From SM1-50 sp964467345 (GTDB taxonomy: Archaea > Thermoplasmatota > E2 > DHVEG-1), in contig CAYXPY010000003.1 of NCBI GenBank assembly GCA_964467345.1, forward strand, positions 1 through 64,000: a stretch of DNA of 64,000 nt. Direction: 5' to 3'. A model generated the notes under the pieces. The model worked only from the letters and a program-made list of their open reading frames with translations. It had not been told where the DNA came from and searched no databases. Each line of letters begins with the position of its first letter. Positions within the stretch are counted from its first letter, which is position 1. Shown piece by piece: positions 52,555-61,129 of this stretch. A program made the translations under genes and the position numbers.

Positions 52555-53571
52555 TTATTTTGGTGAGAACGAAAATCGCCCAAATTTAAACTCACAGTTT
52601 GATTGAATCAGGGAACCAATCAAATATCCACCAATAAGATAGATGATCAGTAACACAATCGGTAAGACACCCGTATACCCATAGATAGTCGAATATCCAA
52701 GGATAGCAGCAAATGTCACGTCTAAGAGAATTGTCCTCCGATGGTCCTGTGGTTTTTGTTTTACTAAAAATCGATACAGGATGTATATCTGGGACGGAAT
52801 ACCATAGACAAGGAAGAAGAAAAGATAATAGACATTCTGAGAATACCAATACCCAAGAAAACTACAGAGAAGAAACCCTAATTTTAAGGCACAACCATAG
52901 AGGAAATACGGATGTGCAATATGAAGTCGCTTGTTGTTTCGTACTTGTGTGACAACCGCAAAGCTTCTGACTCCAACGCTTCTGTCTGCATCGACGTCCT
53001 TTAAACCATTTTCCCATTGGGCAAATGCTGTAGCAGCAAAGACGACAACCCCAATGAATATCCAGGTATATGTTGTCGGCATACCTCCAACGGCAAACGT
53101 CCCGAAGAGAACAAAAAAAGTATAGGATATTGAAAACGAGAAATCATAGGACAGTAAGAATTTTTTTCCTTTCCATCCATACCAAACCAGCGATCCAAAC
53201 GCAGGGATGGAACAAAGGAAGCAGAGAAGAACGTATTGGTACTCAATTGAGAAAAAAAGGAGGGCTATCATGAGGAGACAAACAAGGGTTCCTGCGTAGA
53301 AGAACAACATTGCTTCTTTTTTAGATAAGAGACCACTGATGACCGGGTTTCTTGAGGGAACATAGGTGTGTGCATCAAGTTCGACGTCACCTAAGGCAAT
53401 ATAGGTGTTTAAGACCATGTGGGCGAAGATAGACAGTATTGTCAAAAAAATGATATGGTACCATTCCACGACAGCAGTTGATGTCAACGCACCAACAATC
53501 GCAATAGACGCAGAGGTGGTAATTCCTTGGGTCCGGCCGATGTCAGCAAACGAGCGAAGTTTTTCTAGCAC
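52555..53571 (-). CDS. UbiA-family prenyltransferase (first of two)
   Basis: A 338-residue integral membrane protein with about eight to nine helices. The first Asp-rich motif is NTYIALGDVELDAH near residue 61 and the second KDVDADRSVGVRS near residue 193. Such enzymes attach isoprenyl chains to quinone rings, haem or glycerol phosphate in lipid synthesis. Its particular acceptor is not clear. It is divergent from the second UbiA gene with 86 bases between the start codons, and convergent with nfnB. Confidence 0.85.
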   Translation of the reverse strand: MLEKLRSFADIGRTQGITTSASIAIVGALTSTAVVEWYHIIFLTILSIFAHMVLNTYIALGDVELDAHTYVPSRNPVISGLLSKKEAMLFFYAGTLVCLLMIALLFFSIEYQYVLLCFLCSIPAFGSLVWYGWKGKKFLLSYDFSFSISYTFFVLFGTFAVGGMPTTYTWIFIGVVVFAATAFAQWENGLKDVDADRSVGVRSFAVVTQVRNNKRLHIAHPYFLYGCALKLGFLLCSFLGYWYSQNVYYLFFFLVYGIPSQIYILYRFLVKQKPQDHRRTILLDVTFAAILGYSTIYGYTGVLPIVLLIIYLIGGYLIGSLIQSNCEFKFGRFSFSPK

Positions 53572-53657
53572 AGAAGAAAAAAAATAGAAATCAGTATAAA
53601 AAGCTATAGGTTATAAACCGATGGTTTTTTATGGTCTTTTTATTTACTTTTCTGTAA

Positions 53658-54653
53658 ATGCTTCGTGATTATCTAGAGATTACCCGTCTCTTTAACATGG
53701 GACTTACAGCGGTTGCCCCGGTTCTGGGTGCGTTATCAATGTGGAATGCTGGTACTCTTTCTCTTTTTGAATTGTTCGTTTTATTCATCATCGGATGTCT
53801 TGCCCATATCTATGGATTTGTCATTAATGATGTCATTGATATCAAGGTCGATAAACTCTCTAAAGATCTGACTGCACGACCACTGGTGAGGGGGAGTATC
53901 ACCAGGAGACGGGCTATAATTTTTGCGGTATCATGCATGATCGTCTCATTGCTACTTTCGCTCCTATTTTATAAGGAATTATTCCAATATCTTTTCCTCT
54001 TCCTCATCCTTCTTGTAGCGTATTTCTTTGCTTCAATTTATGATGTCGCCAGCAAGAAATACCCGGGGATGGATCTCTTTGTTACCGCGGCCATCTTTTT
54101 TTTGATTGTCTTTGGGGCATCGACTATTGGGACCCCGACGATCCTCACCTATGTTGTCGCACTCATCGGCAGTATACAGGTTCTTTTTATGAACATGATT
54201 AACGGGGCTATTAAGGACATTGATCATGACAAAGAGGGGAGTGCAAATACCGTTGCAATCAGGCTAGGGGCGAAATTCCAGGCTGGAGTCATCGCCTTAC
54301 CGGTATCCTTCAAAACAACAGGATATCTGATAGAAACCGGGCGGATTATCCTTATCTTCATCCCGTTTCTGTTCCTTGACCTTGAACCGCAGCTCTGGCA
54401 AATTGCTCTTCTGGTTTTACTTGCGATTCTTACCTTCTTTTTCATCTACAAATTATTTTCCATTAAGACTTTTGATCGAATGCGTATCAGAAAACTTATC
54501 GGCATCATCGTCATATTCATGTACGCAACAACCCCGGTGATGCTCTGTTCATTAAACATCTACATCATCTTTGCGGCGTTAATCCCACCCGTGTGGTTTT
54601 TTGCAAGTAATTTAGTGTTGCATAAAACAGTTTTTGAGCCGAAGACAATGTAA
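53658..54653 (+). CDS. UbiA-family prenyltransferase (second of two)
   Basis: A 331-residue membrane protein with nine or so helices. Motif one is FVINDVIDIKVDKLSKDLTARPL near residue 55 (shown in part), with the Asn and Asp residues in the usual spacing; motif two is INGAIKDIDHDKEGSANTVAIRLG near residue 180. It differs clearly from its divergent neighbour, so the two are not a recent duplication. Candidate roles are digeranylgeranylglyceryl phosphate synthase (archaeal lipid synthesis) or quinone prenylation. The start at 53658 fits the family. Confidence 0.86.
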   Translation: MLRDYLEITRLFNMGLTAVAPVLGALSMWNAGTLSLFELFVLFIIGCLAHIYGFVINDVIDIKVDKLSKDLTARPLVRGSITRRRAIIFAVSCMIVSLLLSLLFYKELFQYLFLFLILLVAYFFASIYDVASKKYPGMDLFVTAAIFFLIVFGASTIGTPTILTYVVALIGSIQVLFMNMINGAIKDIDHDKEGSANTVAIRLGAKFQAGVIALPVSFKTTGYLIETGRIILIFIPFLFLDLEPQLWQIALLVLLAILTFFFIYKLFSIKTFDRMRIRKLIGIIVIFMYATTPVMLCSLNIYIIFAALIPPVWFFASNLVLHKTVFEPKTM

Positions 54654-54659
54654 AATACT

Positions 54660-56285
54660 CTACTCGTTTCTTTTCTTTGCAGCTTTTATGAGTCCATCGA
54701 AGAGTGGTGCTGGTTTCATCGGCCGAGATTTAAACTCAGGATGCGCTTGGGTCGCTGTAAAATACGGATGACTTGGCAATTCCATGAATTCCATCAGTAT
54801 CCCGTCCGGTGAACGACCTGAGAATACAAGACCATTCTTTTCAAGGATTTCGATGTACTGTGGATTGACCTCATAACGGTGCCGATGACGTTCGTACACC
54901 CTTGATTGGTCATCGTAGAGTTTACGAACCAGAGAGCCTTCGGTGAGAACCGCGGGGTACGCGCCAAGTCTCATGGTGGCACCATAGCGGGATTCTGTGA
55001 CTATCTTCACCTGATCTGGGATGAAGTCAATGACAGGATACGAAGTGCCTTTTTCCACCTCCGTGGTATTTGCCCCCTTCAACCCGCAGACATTGCGTGC
55101 GTATTCGACCACCGCAAGCTGCATCCCAAGACATAACCCAAGATAGGGGATCTTATTCTCTCGAGCGTATTTTATCGTTGTAATCTTACCTTCTACGCCC
55201 GACAGTCCAAATCCCCCAGGAACGATGATGGCATCTACCTTCTTCAGGTTCACAATCTTCCTGGGTTGTTTCTCGAATATCTTTGAATCAATCCATTCTA
55301 TTTCAGGGCGTACGTTATTATTCCAAGCAGCATGTTTCACTGCTTCGATGACAGAAATATACGAATCAGAAAGCTTAAACGCACCGATATCGAAATATTT
55401 CCCAACAATCCCAATCTTTACTTTTTTATCTAGTTTACGGATTTTCGCGATATAGTTCTTCCAAGTATTAAAATCAATTTCCTCTTTACGCAATCCGAGT
55501 TTCTTCAAAATCTTCTTACAAAGGCCTTGCTCTTCGAACAATAAGGGAACCCCATAGACATTATCGACATTTGAATCAGAGATGACATCATCCCCTGAAA
55601 CATTACAGAACAACGCGATTTTTTCTTTTCTGACATCATCAAGGGGTTTTTCAGAACGCGTGATAATAAAATCAGGTTGAATACCGATTTCCCGTAGTAG
55701 TTTGACGGAGTGCTGTGTCGGCTTTGTTTTCGCCTCACCAAGTGATTTAAGAACCGGGACATAGGTGACATGGACATAGATGACCTTTTCCCCCTCATGT
55801 TTCATCTGACGGACCGCTTCTAAGAACAGGACGTTTTCATAGTCTCCAACAGTTCCACCGATTTCAACAAGTACAAAATCAAATTTCGATTGTTCTCCCG
55901 GGGTACGAATCCGGCGTTTGATCTCATCAGTCACATGAGGGATAGGTTGAACGGTTTTCCCAAGGTATTTGCCATTTCGTTCTTTTTCAATGACCGCACT
56001 GTAGACCTGCCCGGTGGTGATGTTATTACATTTCGGGATATTGATGTCTAAAAAACGTTCATAATGACCAAGGTCTTGGTCAATCTCCCCGCCGTCCTCT
56101 GTGACCCAGACTTCACCATGCTCGGTTGGCCGCAAGGTCCCTGCATCGAAGTTGATGTAAGGGTCAATCTTGATAGCAGTTACTTTGTAGCCATGATTCT
56201 CAAGGATTTTCCCGATAGACGCGGTCGTAATTCCTTTTCCCAAACCAGAAATGACTCCACCTGTGACGATAATATAATTAACCAT
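54660..56285 (-). CDS. pyrG: CTP synthase
   Basis: A 541-residue enzyme that aminates UTP to CTP using ATP and glutamine. The synthase domain opens with YIIVTGGVISGLGKGI and the glutaminase domain has the nucleophile cysteine in GLCLGMQLAVVEYARN and the HPE motif in QAHPEFKSRP. The ATG at 56285 (MVNYIIVTGG) is the usual start; the TTG upstream at 56294 is unlikely. It consumes glutamine made by GlnA. Convergent with the second UbiA gene, ending six bases from it. Confidence 0.97.
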   Translation of the reverse strand: MVNYIIVTGGVISGLGKGITTASIGKILENHGYKVTAIKIDPYINFDAGTLRPTEHGEVWVTEDGGEIDQDLGHYERFLDINIPKCNNITTGQVYSAVIEKERNGKYLGKTVQPIPHVTDEIKRRIRTPGEQSKFDFVLVEIGGTVGDYENVLFLEAVRQMKHEGEKVIYVHVTYVPVLKSLGEAKTKPTQHSVKLLREIGIQPDFIITRSEKPLDDVRKEKIALFCNVSGDDVISDSNVDNVYGVPLLFEEQGLCKKILKKLGLRKEEIDFNTWKNYIAKIRKLDKKVKIGIVGKYFDIGAFKLSDSYISVIEAVKHAAWNNNVRPEIEWIDSKIFEKQPRKIVNLKKVDAIIVPGGFGLSGVEGKITTIKYARENKIPYLGLCLGMQLAVVEYARNVCGLKGANTTEVEKGTSYPVIDFIPDQVKIVTESRYGATMRLGAYPAVLTEGSLVRKLYDDQSRVYERHRHRYEVNPQYIEILEKNGLVFSGRSPDGILMEFMELPSHPYFTATQAHPEFKSRPMKPAPLFDGLIKAAKKRNE

Positions 56286-56366
56286 CCCGATCAACAGGAA
56301 AACAGAATAAAGTAGGTGATTTAAATGTCTTTGTATTTTAAGAAAAACGAGTCACACGATACCATG

Positions 56367-56543
56367 CTAATTCAGAGTACCAAAAAAGATCAGGCCACAA
56401 CCAAACCAGGTTATGCATAGCAGGTAGAACCAAACGTTTTCTAATGAGACCGCAAGTCCAACTATGAGAAGAACCAACGGTAGGATGAGCAGAATTACTG
56501 CCTGTAAGAGGCTTCCGACTTTTTCAGAGAGATTCAACTCCAT
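56367..56543 (-). CDS. 58-residue two-helix membrane protein
   Basis: A small ORF in the pyrG-phosphoesterase gap encodes MELNLSEKVGSLLQ followed by two hydrophobic helices (about 15-32 and 38-54, separated by SLEN). A TTAAATATA element about 50 bases upstream (minus strand, near 56590) fits a TATA box. The ribosome binding site is weak. The composition is clearly that of a membrane protein and the frame is intact, so it is probably a real gene. Function unknown. Confidence 0.55.
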   Translation of the reverse strand: MELNLSEKVGSLLQAVILLILPLVLLIVGLAVSLENVWFYLLCITWFGCGLIFFGTLN

Positions 56544-56599
56544 AGGCCATCAAGACACTGTTGTAAGTCGGTGTCGTATATTTCATGGTATATTTAAGG

Positions 56600-57349
56600 T
56601 TAACTTGAATCTTTGATGTCTTTTACCTTCCCTAGCGAGGAGCCATCCAGAAGGTAGAGGTCTGCATTATCTACATCTAGGAGAGATTTAAACGGTCCAA
56701 GAAGCGTATCTTGATTCACTGCGGTCCCTCCGCATAAAGCATTAAACGCGGGTATGAGCAGTATTTGTGATGTTGGTGAATTTGGGTATTTTTCTCTTAA
56801 TACGTCATAAAGAGGTGGTGCTCGGAGCCAACATTGTTCAAATGTCCGGTATCCAAGGCGATCCATCAGCATCACTGTCGGATGGGAATGCCCGATAATC
56901 ACCTGATCACAATCCATGACCTCGACAGATGGTTTTCGATGACCATGGGTAAAACCAATGCCCTCGAAGACATATCCATCAGAGGGGTGTAGCTGGATAC
57001 CTGGTGAAAGCAACCGATCAATGTTCCCATCATGGTTCCCAGGCAGCACATGCAGTGTGCCGTATGATTGAATCGTGGTAAGAAAGTTTTTCACATCGGT
57101 CCGCTCTTGAAAAGTCGACGAGGGAATGGTATGCTTGATGTCCCCAAGCAAAATAATATCATTAATATCGTTTTTTGTGAGAATAGTAACCAGACGTTCC
57201 TCCATTATCTTGGTTTGAGATGGGACCTGTAAACCATTTTCTCGTAATTCACTTTCAATGCCGATATGAAGATCTGCGATGATTAAGAGCTTTTTTTTCT
57301 TCAGCAGCAGAGCAGATTCATCGATGAGTGGTTGAAGTGTTGGTTGCAT
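56600..57349 (-). CDS. Archaeal metallophosphoesterase (COG1407 type)
   Basis: A 249-residue calcineurin-like phosphoesterase. Metal-binding motifs in order are IADLHIG, LLGDIKHT, LPGNHDG and IIGHSHPTV. It resembles archaeal ICC-like phosphoesterases that are often next to Lhr or other helicases, and it lacks the extra domains of Mre11. The substrate is unknown. The start codon lies four bases after the stop of the upstream membrane-protein gene, so the two are translated together. Confidence 0.87.
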   Translation of the reverse strand: MQPTLQPLIDESALLLKKKKLLIIADLHIGIESELRENGLQVPSQTKIMEERLVTILTKNDINDIILLGDIKHTIPSSTFQERTDVKNFLTTIQSYGTLHVLPGNHDGNIDRLLSPGIQLHPSDGYVFEGIGFTHGHRKPSVEVMDCDQVIIGHSHPTVMLMDRLGYRTFEQCWLRAPPLYDVLREKYPNSPTSQILLIPAFNALCGGTAVNQDTLLGPFKSLLDVDNADLYLLDGSSLGKVKDIKDSS

Positions 57350-57352
57350 CGG

Positions 57353-58930
57353 TTACCCCAGAGGAAGCACACTTTTCACATCAATAATGGAGAAGATGAT
57401 ATTCAGGAACAAAAACAGATAGAGACCAGTAAAAATCCAGATGGATAAATCACCTGCTGCTTTCCAAACACCATTGCTTCCTTTTCCAAAGCCAAGGACG
57501 CGGAGAACTGAGTATGAAAGAAGTTGTATGGGAATAGCAAGGATAATGAACCCGAATATCCAGATGAGTGCTTCAATTCCTAGGAATATACTGGTTGTTG
57601 ATGTGAACCCTTGTGAAAGCAGCGCGGTCAACGCACTGGTGCCAAAGGTAGAGTGTATCTCAACATCAACCAACAACAATGCAACTACCAAAATGATGAT
57701 ATGAGCAACAAGTGCGTATCGTTTAATCTTTTCATCTTTCTCTTGGTCGACAGCAGGTCGTTTGAAAAATCGGATATAGAAAAAGACACCCAAGGCTACA
57801 ACCCAGACAAGTATCATTTCAGAGGGAAACCGTGTTCCATCTATGCTGTCTTTTGCCTGAGGAGTATAGAAGTGGTCTCCGAGGAAGGCTACGGTGCATT
57901 CCCCTTGTACGGTAGGTCCTGACGAAACAGAGAAATCAGTGATATCAAGGGTGGTAATGCGAACGAAACCAAAGGAGGAAAACTGTTGTGTTGACTCATC
58001 GATTGTGATGCTATCATCGGTATGGAAGTATATGATTGCACCATTCGCAGCAAACGATGCGGCTTGAATGAAGGTATCCAGTTCATTAAGATCCTCAAAA
58101 AAACCTGATGGAACAACATCCTTCGTATTCTCTTCCAGTGAATCTGATACCTCCTGAATCAATTGGGTGATGACGACATCATCAGGTTTTGCAACAGAAA
58201 TCGAGAGACTTAGATTCATCTCATAAGAGGCATCATGAAGAGGAACAAGGGACAAGGGAGGTTGTTGACTTATTGAAAAAGAACTATCTTGTATAATGAG
58301 GTAATCATTCGATGAGCCACCCTGCCAGCGTACCTTACCTGTTCGATCCTTCACTTCAATTATACTGGTATCTGAGAGCGTTGTAAGCACTGCAAAGTCT
58401 CCGGAACATCCCATCTGAAGAGAGCCCTGTGTTGCTGTTACTAGAAATCGTGCTTGTGTCTCGGCACTCATCTCAAGTGTGGTCATCGTGCTGGCTGCAT
58501 AAGGAAAATCACCAGAAACAGTGAAACGACCGTTCTGAACCCCAAGCAAGAAAAAACCTTCCTCTGTGTTGATATCTACATTGGTGTATTGCGTGAGATG
58601 ATCATAGTATTGTACGATCAAATCATCCAGTGAGGATGCTGTGGTGATATCAATGTCCTCTGCCACAATCACAGACTCAAGGTTGGTAATGCCGTTTACT
58701 CCGATGAGCGGGATTCCTTCCATTTCTTGGACAAGAGATGAATCCAGAAGTGGTTCCACGGGGTAACCAGCGCACCGTCCCTGAATCCTTGTTTTCCCGA
58801 GAAAGTAGGCTTCTGTCTCAGTCGAAAGTATCCCTCTGAATTCAGAAGAGGATGTTAACAGACCAGTCGCAGTGGGGGATAAGACAAACATGAGTAGAAG
58901 GAGGACGGCAAGGAGGTATGATTTTTTCAT
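57353..58930 (-). CDS. Exported multi-pass membrane protein of unknown function
   Basis: A 525-residue protein with a signal sequence (1-23), an extracellular domain of about 350 residues rich in Ser/Thr and Asp, and about four membrane helices in the C-terminal third (roughly 375-392, 410-428, 455-480 and 497-518). No family was recognised. The domain plan, a large outer domain plus C-terminal helices, is like that of the 7730-11011 protein, but no sequence match is evident. Operon with the phosphoesterase downstream. Confidence 0.7.
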   Translation of the reverse strand: MKKSYLLAVLLLLMFVLSPTATGLLTSSSEFRGILSTETEAYFLGKTRIQGRCAGYPVEPLLDSSLVQEMEGIPLIGVNGITNLESVIVAEDIDITTASSLDDLIVQYYDHLTQYTNVDINTEEGFFLLGVQNGRFTVSGDFPYAASTMTTLEMSAETQARFLVTATQGSLQMGCSGDFAVLTTLSDTSIIEVKDRTGKVRWQGGSSNDYLIIQDSSFSISQQPPLSLVPLHDASYEMNLSLSISVAKPDDVVITQLIQEVSDSLEENTKDVVPSGFFEDLNELDTFIQAASFAANGAIIYFHTDDSITIDESTQQFSSFGFVRITTLDITDFSVSSGPTVQGECTVAFLGDHFYTPQAKDSIDGTRFPSEMILVWVVALGVFFYIRFFKRPAVDQEKDEKIKRYALVAHIIILVVALLLVDVEIHSTFGTSALTALLSQGFTSTTSIFLGIEALIWIFGFIILAIPIQLLSYSVLRVLGFGKGSNGVWKAAGDLSIWIFTGLYLFLFLNIIFSIIDVKSVLPLG

Positions 58931-59026
58931 CTAAACGGCTGATGACAAAGGAGTACTTAAAAGTTCTTTTAAGATGAAGTAAAGGCTTTTATGACCAGTA
59001 CTGATATCAATTTTGAGGGATGAATT

Positions 59027-59317
59027 ATGTGGGAAAAAAAGTCATCTGGGATGTTTGTGAAAAAAACCGAAAAAGCGGTTCGAAAGCTTGCTGATAAAAA
59101 GACAGAGTTGATTGAACAGACAGCAGATTGGATGAGGCGATATCAATACGCGGAGTGGCCAAAAAACCCAGATAAATTGGAACAAGAGATGAAACAGAAA
59201 ATTAAAACAGCTCTTTCAGAGGAGATGCAGAAAGAGCCTGCGTTCCTCGCATGGGTGTTATTTCAAGTCGCTGGGGAGCTAATCCGTCATAAGGAAGTCA
59301 AAGCAATTTGGGAATGA
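59027..59317 (+). CDS. Small charged helical protein of unknown function
   Basis: A 96-residue, Lys/Glu-rich, mostly helical protein with no signal or membrane segment. A GAGGGATGA ribosome binding site precedes the ATG at 59027. The pattern TADWMRRYQYAEWPKNPDKLEQEM and ALSEEMQKEPAFLAWVLFQVAGELI suggests two amphipathic helices. Not recognised. Surrounded by genes on the other strand and so monocistronic. Confidence 0.65.
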   Translation: MWEKKSSGMFVKKTEKAVRKLADKKTELIEQTADWMRRYQYAEWPKNPDKLEQEMKQKIKTALSEEMQKEPAFLAWVLFQVAGELIRHKEVKAIWE

Positions 59318-59384
59318 AACAAGAGTCATTTTTTGAAAAAAAATATTAAGAAAAAAGAGAGGAGAGGCTCCTCCGATAGTTATT

Positions 59385-60920
59385 TTATAGGATGGTAACT
59401 TTGGAGAAGAAGAGCTTTGCCTCGATTGTTTTGTTCACTGAAACGCCTTCCGCACAACTGACCTGGATGCTGATACGTGGGATAGGTAGTAAGACGCCAA
59501 GGCCGATTCCTTTGGGAGCGCTGGTGATGGTTGCGGTTTCATCACTGGCGATGGTTTCTATTGTCCCGGTGGTTTTCTTTCCTTTGAGGATGAATCCTCC
59601 GTCGATGGTGATGCTCCAGGTTAGGTTGGTGGCGGGGGCATACCCATTGTTGTTGATGAAGGCTTTGATCCCGGTGCCGTCTTCGACCGTAAGGTTGAGT
59701 TCTGGGACGGCGGGGGTGAGCAGGAAGGCGCGGAACCCGACATCGGTTTTGTAGCCGAATCCGACGATTTGTCCTTTGTCGTTGATGTCTTCTGGGTAGA
59801 TCCATTCAAAGCCGGTTCCTGTGAGGTAGTCGTTGAGGTAGATCATCTGGTTGTCTTCCCAGAGGAATGCGTACCAGCCGCCGGTGATGAGATCATCATA
59901 GTAGCCGATGACTTGGTCGTGTTCGTTGACAGCGAGGGCGTACCCAGCGTATTGGGAGCTGGTGGGAAGGAGGCGGATGGTTTGATGGTTCTTCCAGACG
60001 ACCGGTTCCCAGAGCAGTGAGTAATCGAATTGTGCGGTGCCGGGAATGGTGCCATGATCGTTGATGTCGTAGGCTTGACTCCAGTTTGCCTGGATTATGG
60101 GGTCATCGTTGAGGTCGTAGGGCACACCGTCTTCCCAGACATGGGCATGGGTGAAGTCTGCTTCAATCCAGCCTGCGATGTCTCCATGGTTGTTGATGGC
60201 ATAGGGGTAGGTAGCTGTTCCCAGGTCGGTGATAGAACCGTTGTCAAGGATGAAGCCGTTGGGCCACCATGGTGGTGGTTCATGTCCAAAGGGAGCTGCG
60301 GAGCCTATGATGGTTCCTGCTTGGTTGTTGTCCCGGGTGTGATAGAGATCAAGAACGTCTCCACCGGTGACTTGGTCGTTGAGGTTGTGGACTTCTTGGT
60401 TTTGCCAGAAAGCCGCTGTTTGGTTCATGTGAAGTTTCTGGAATTCTCCGATCCATTCGTACCAGACCACAGCGGACCATCCAAGGATAAGCCCGTTATC
60501 GTCGATCATGTAGGGTCTGCTGGCATTCCTCCCGGGGAGGGTATCAAGCAGGGTAGCAGTCTCTGGTGTGCTCCAGTAGATGGTGCGCGTCATGAAATAC
60601 CCGAAGTCCTCGTAGCCAACGATTTCTCCTTTATTGTTGATGCCGCAGGCGTCAGAGACATTGACTCCGAGGGGGTCGGTGGCTTCAGCCAGATCGATGA
60701 ACAGGTAGGGTGGGAGGGGTCCTGTGGTTTGTGTCGCGGGGACGTTGGGGGTGATTTGATCTGGTAAGGGCAGTTGCATCGTCCCAGATGGGATTCTTAG
60801 TTCAGCGATACAGGTGGTTGCTTTTTCAGGGGTTGTCCCTGTTGTTAGGGTTGCTCCAACAGTAAGTAAAAATAAGACTGTTAGAAAGATTGTCGTTATT
60901 TTTGTGTTTCTTTTTTTCAT
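59385..60920 (-). CDS. Secreted HAF-repeat surface protein
   Basis: A 511-residue exported protein. The ATG at 60920 has GAGG nine bases upstream and opens a signal sequence (MKKRNTKITTIFLTVLFLL). The body (about 70-400) is made of HAF-type repeats with recurrent INxxGxIxG turns (INNKGEIVGYE, INNHGDIAGWI, INDHGTIPGTA, VNEHDQVIGYY, INDKGQIVGFG), expected to fold as a beta propeller. The last 95 residues (PELNLTVEDGTG to the end) match the C-terminal domain of the S8 protease. Its DNA is visibly more GC-rich than its neighbours, leaving a long open frame on the other strand. Confidence 0.8.
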   Translation of the reverse strand: MKKRNTKITTIFLTVLFLLTVGATLTTGTTPEKATTCIAELRIPSGTMQLPLPDQITPNVPATQTTGPLPPYLFIDLAEATDPLGVNVSDACGINNKGEIVGYEDFGYFMTRTIYWSTPETATLLDTLPGRNASRPYMIDDNGLILGWSAVVWYEWIGEFQKLHMNQTAAFWQNQEVHNLNDQVTGGDVLDLYHTRDNNQAGTIIGSAAPFGHEPPPWWPNGFILDNGSITDLGTATYPYAINNHGDIAGWIEADFTHAHVWEDGVPYDLNDDPIIQANWSQAYDINDHGTIPGTAQFDYSLLWEPVVWKNHQTIRLLPTSSQYAGYALAVNEHDQVIGYYDDLITGGWYAFLWEDNQMIYLNDYLTGTGFEWIYPEDINDKGQIVGFGYKTDVGFRAFLLTPAVPELNLTVEDGTGIKAFINNNGYAPATNLTWSITIDGGFILKGKKTTGTIETIASDETATITSAPKGIGLGVLLPIPRISIQVSCAEGVSVNKTIEAKLFFSKVTIL

Positions 60921-61129
60921 AAGAGTATTCCTCTGTAGTCTTCTATAATATATAAACATAAAAAGGAAATGCTGTATTTTTTGGACAAAAAGAAGTTTTT
61001 ATTAAAAAATATTTTCTTTATAATAAAAAAATTCACTATCTCAGTTTTGAATCTTATAATATCTTCTTAGACGACTTACTTTGTAAGATATAACTATTGT
61101 AATTGAAAGATAGTTTATATGGAAAAAAA

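Noticed and set aside
60030..60767. A 245-codon open frame on the plus strand
   Set aside because: It lies fully antisense to the HAF-repeat gene, whose signal sequence, repeats and C-terminal domain are convincing. The plus-strand frame is Val/Gly-rich without any recognisable domain and results from the GC-rich composition.
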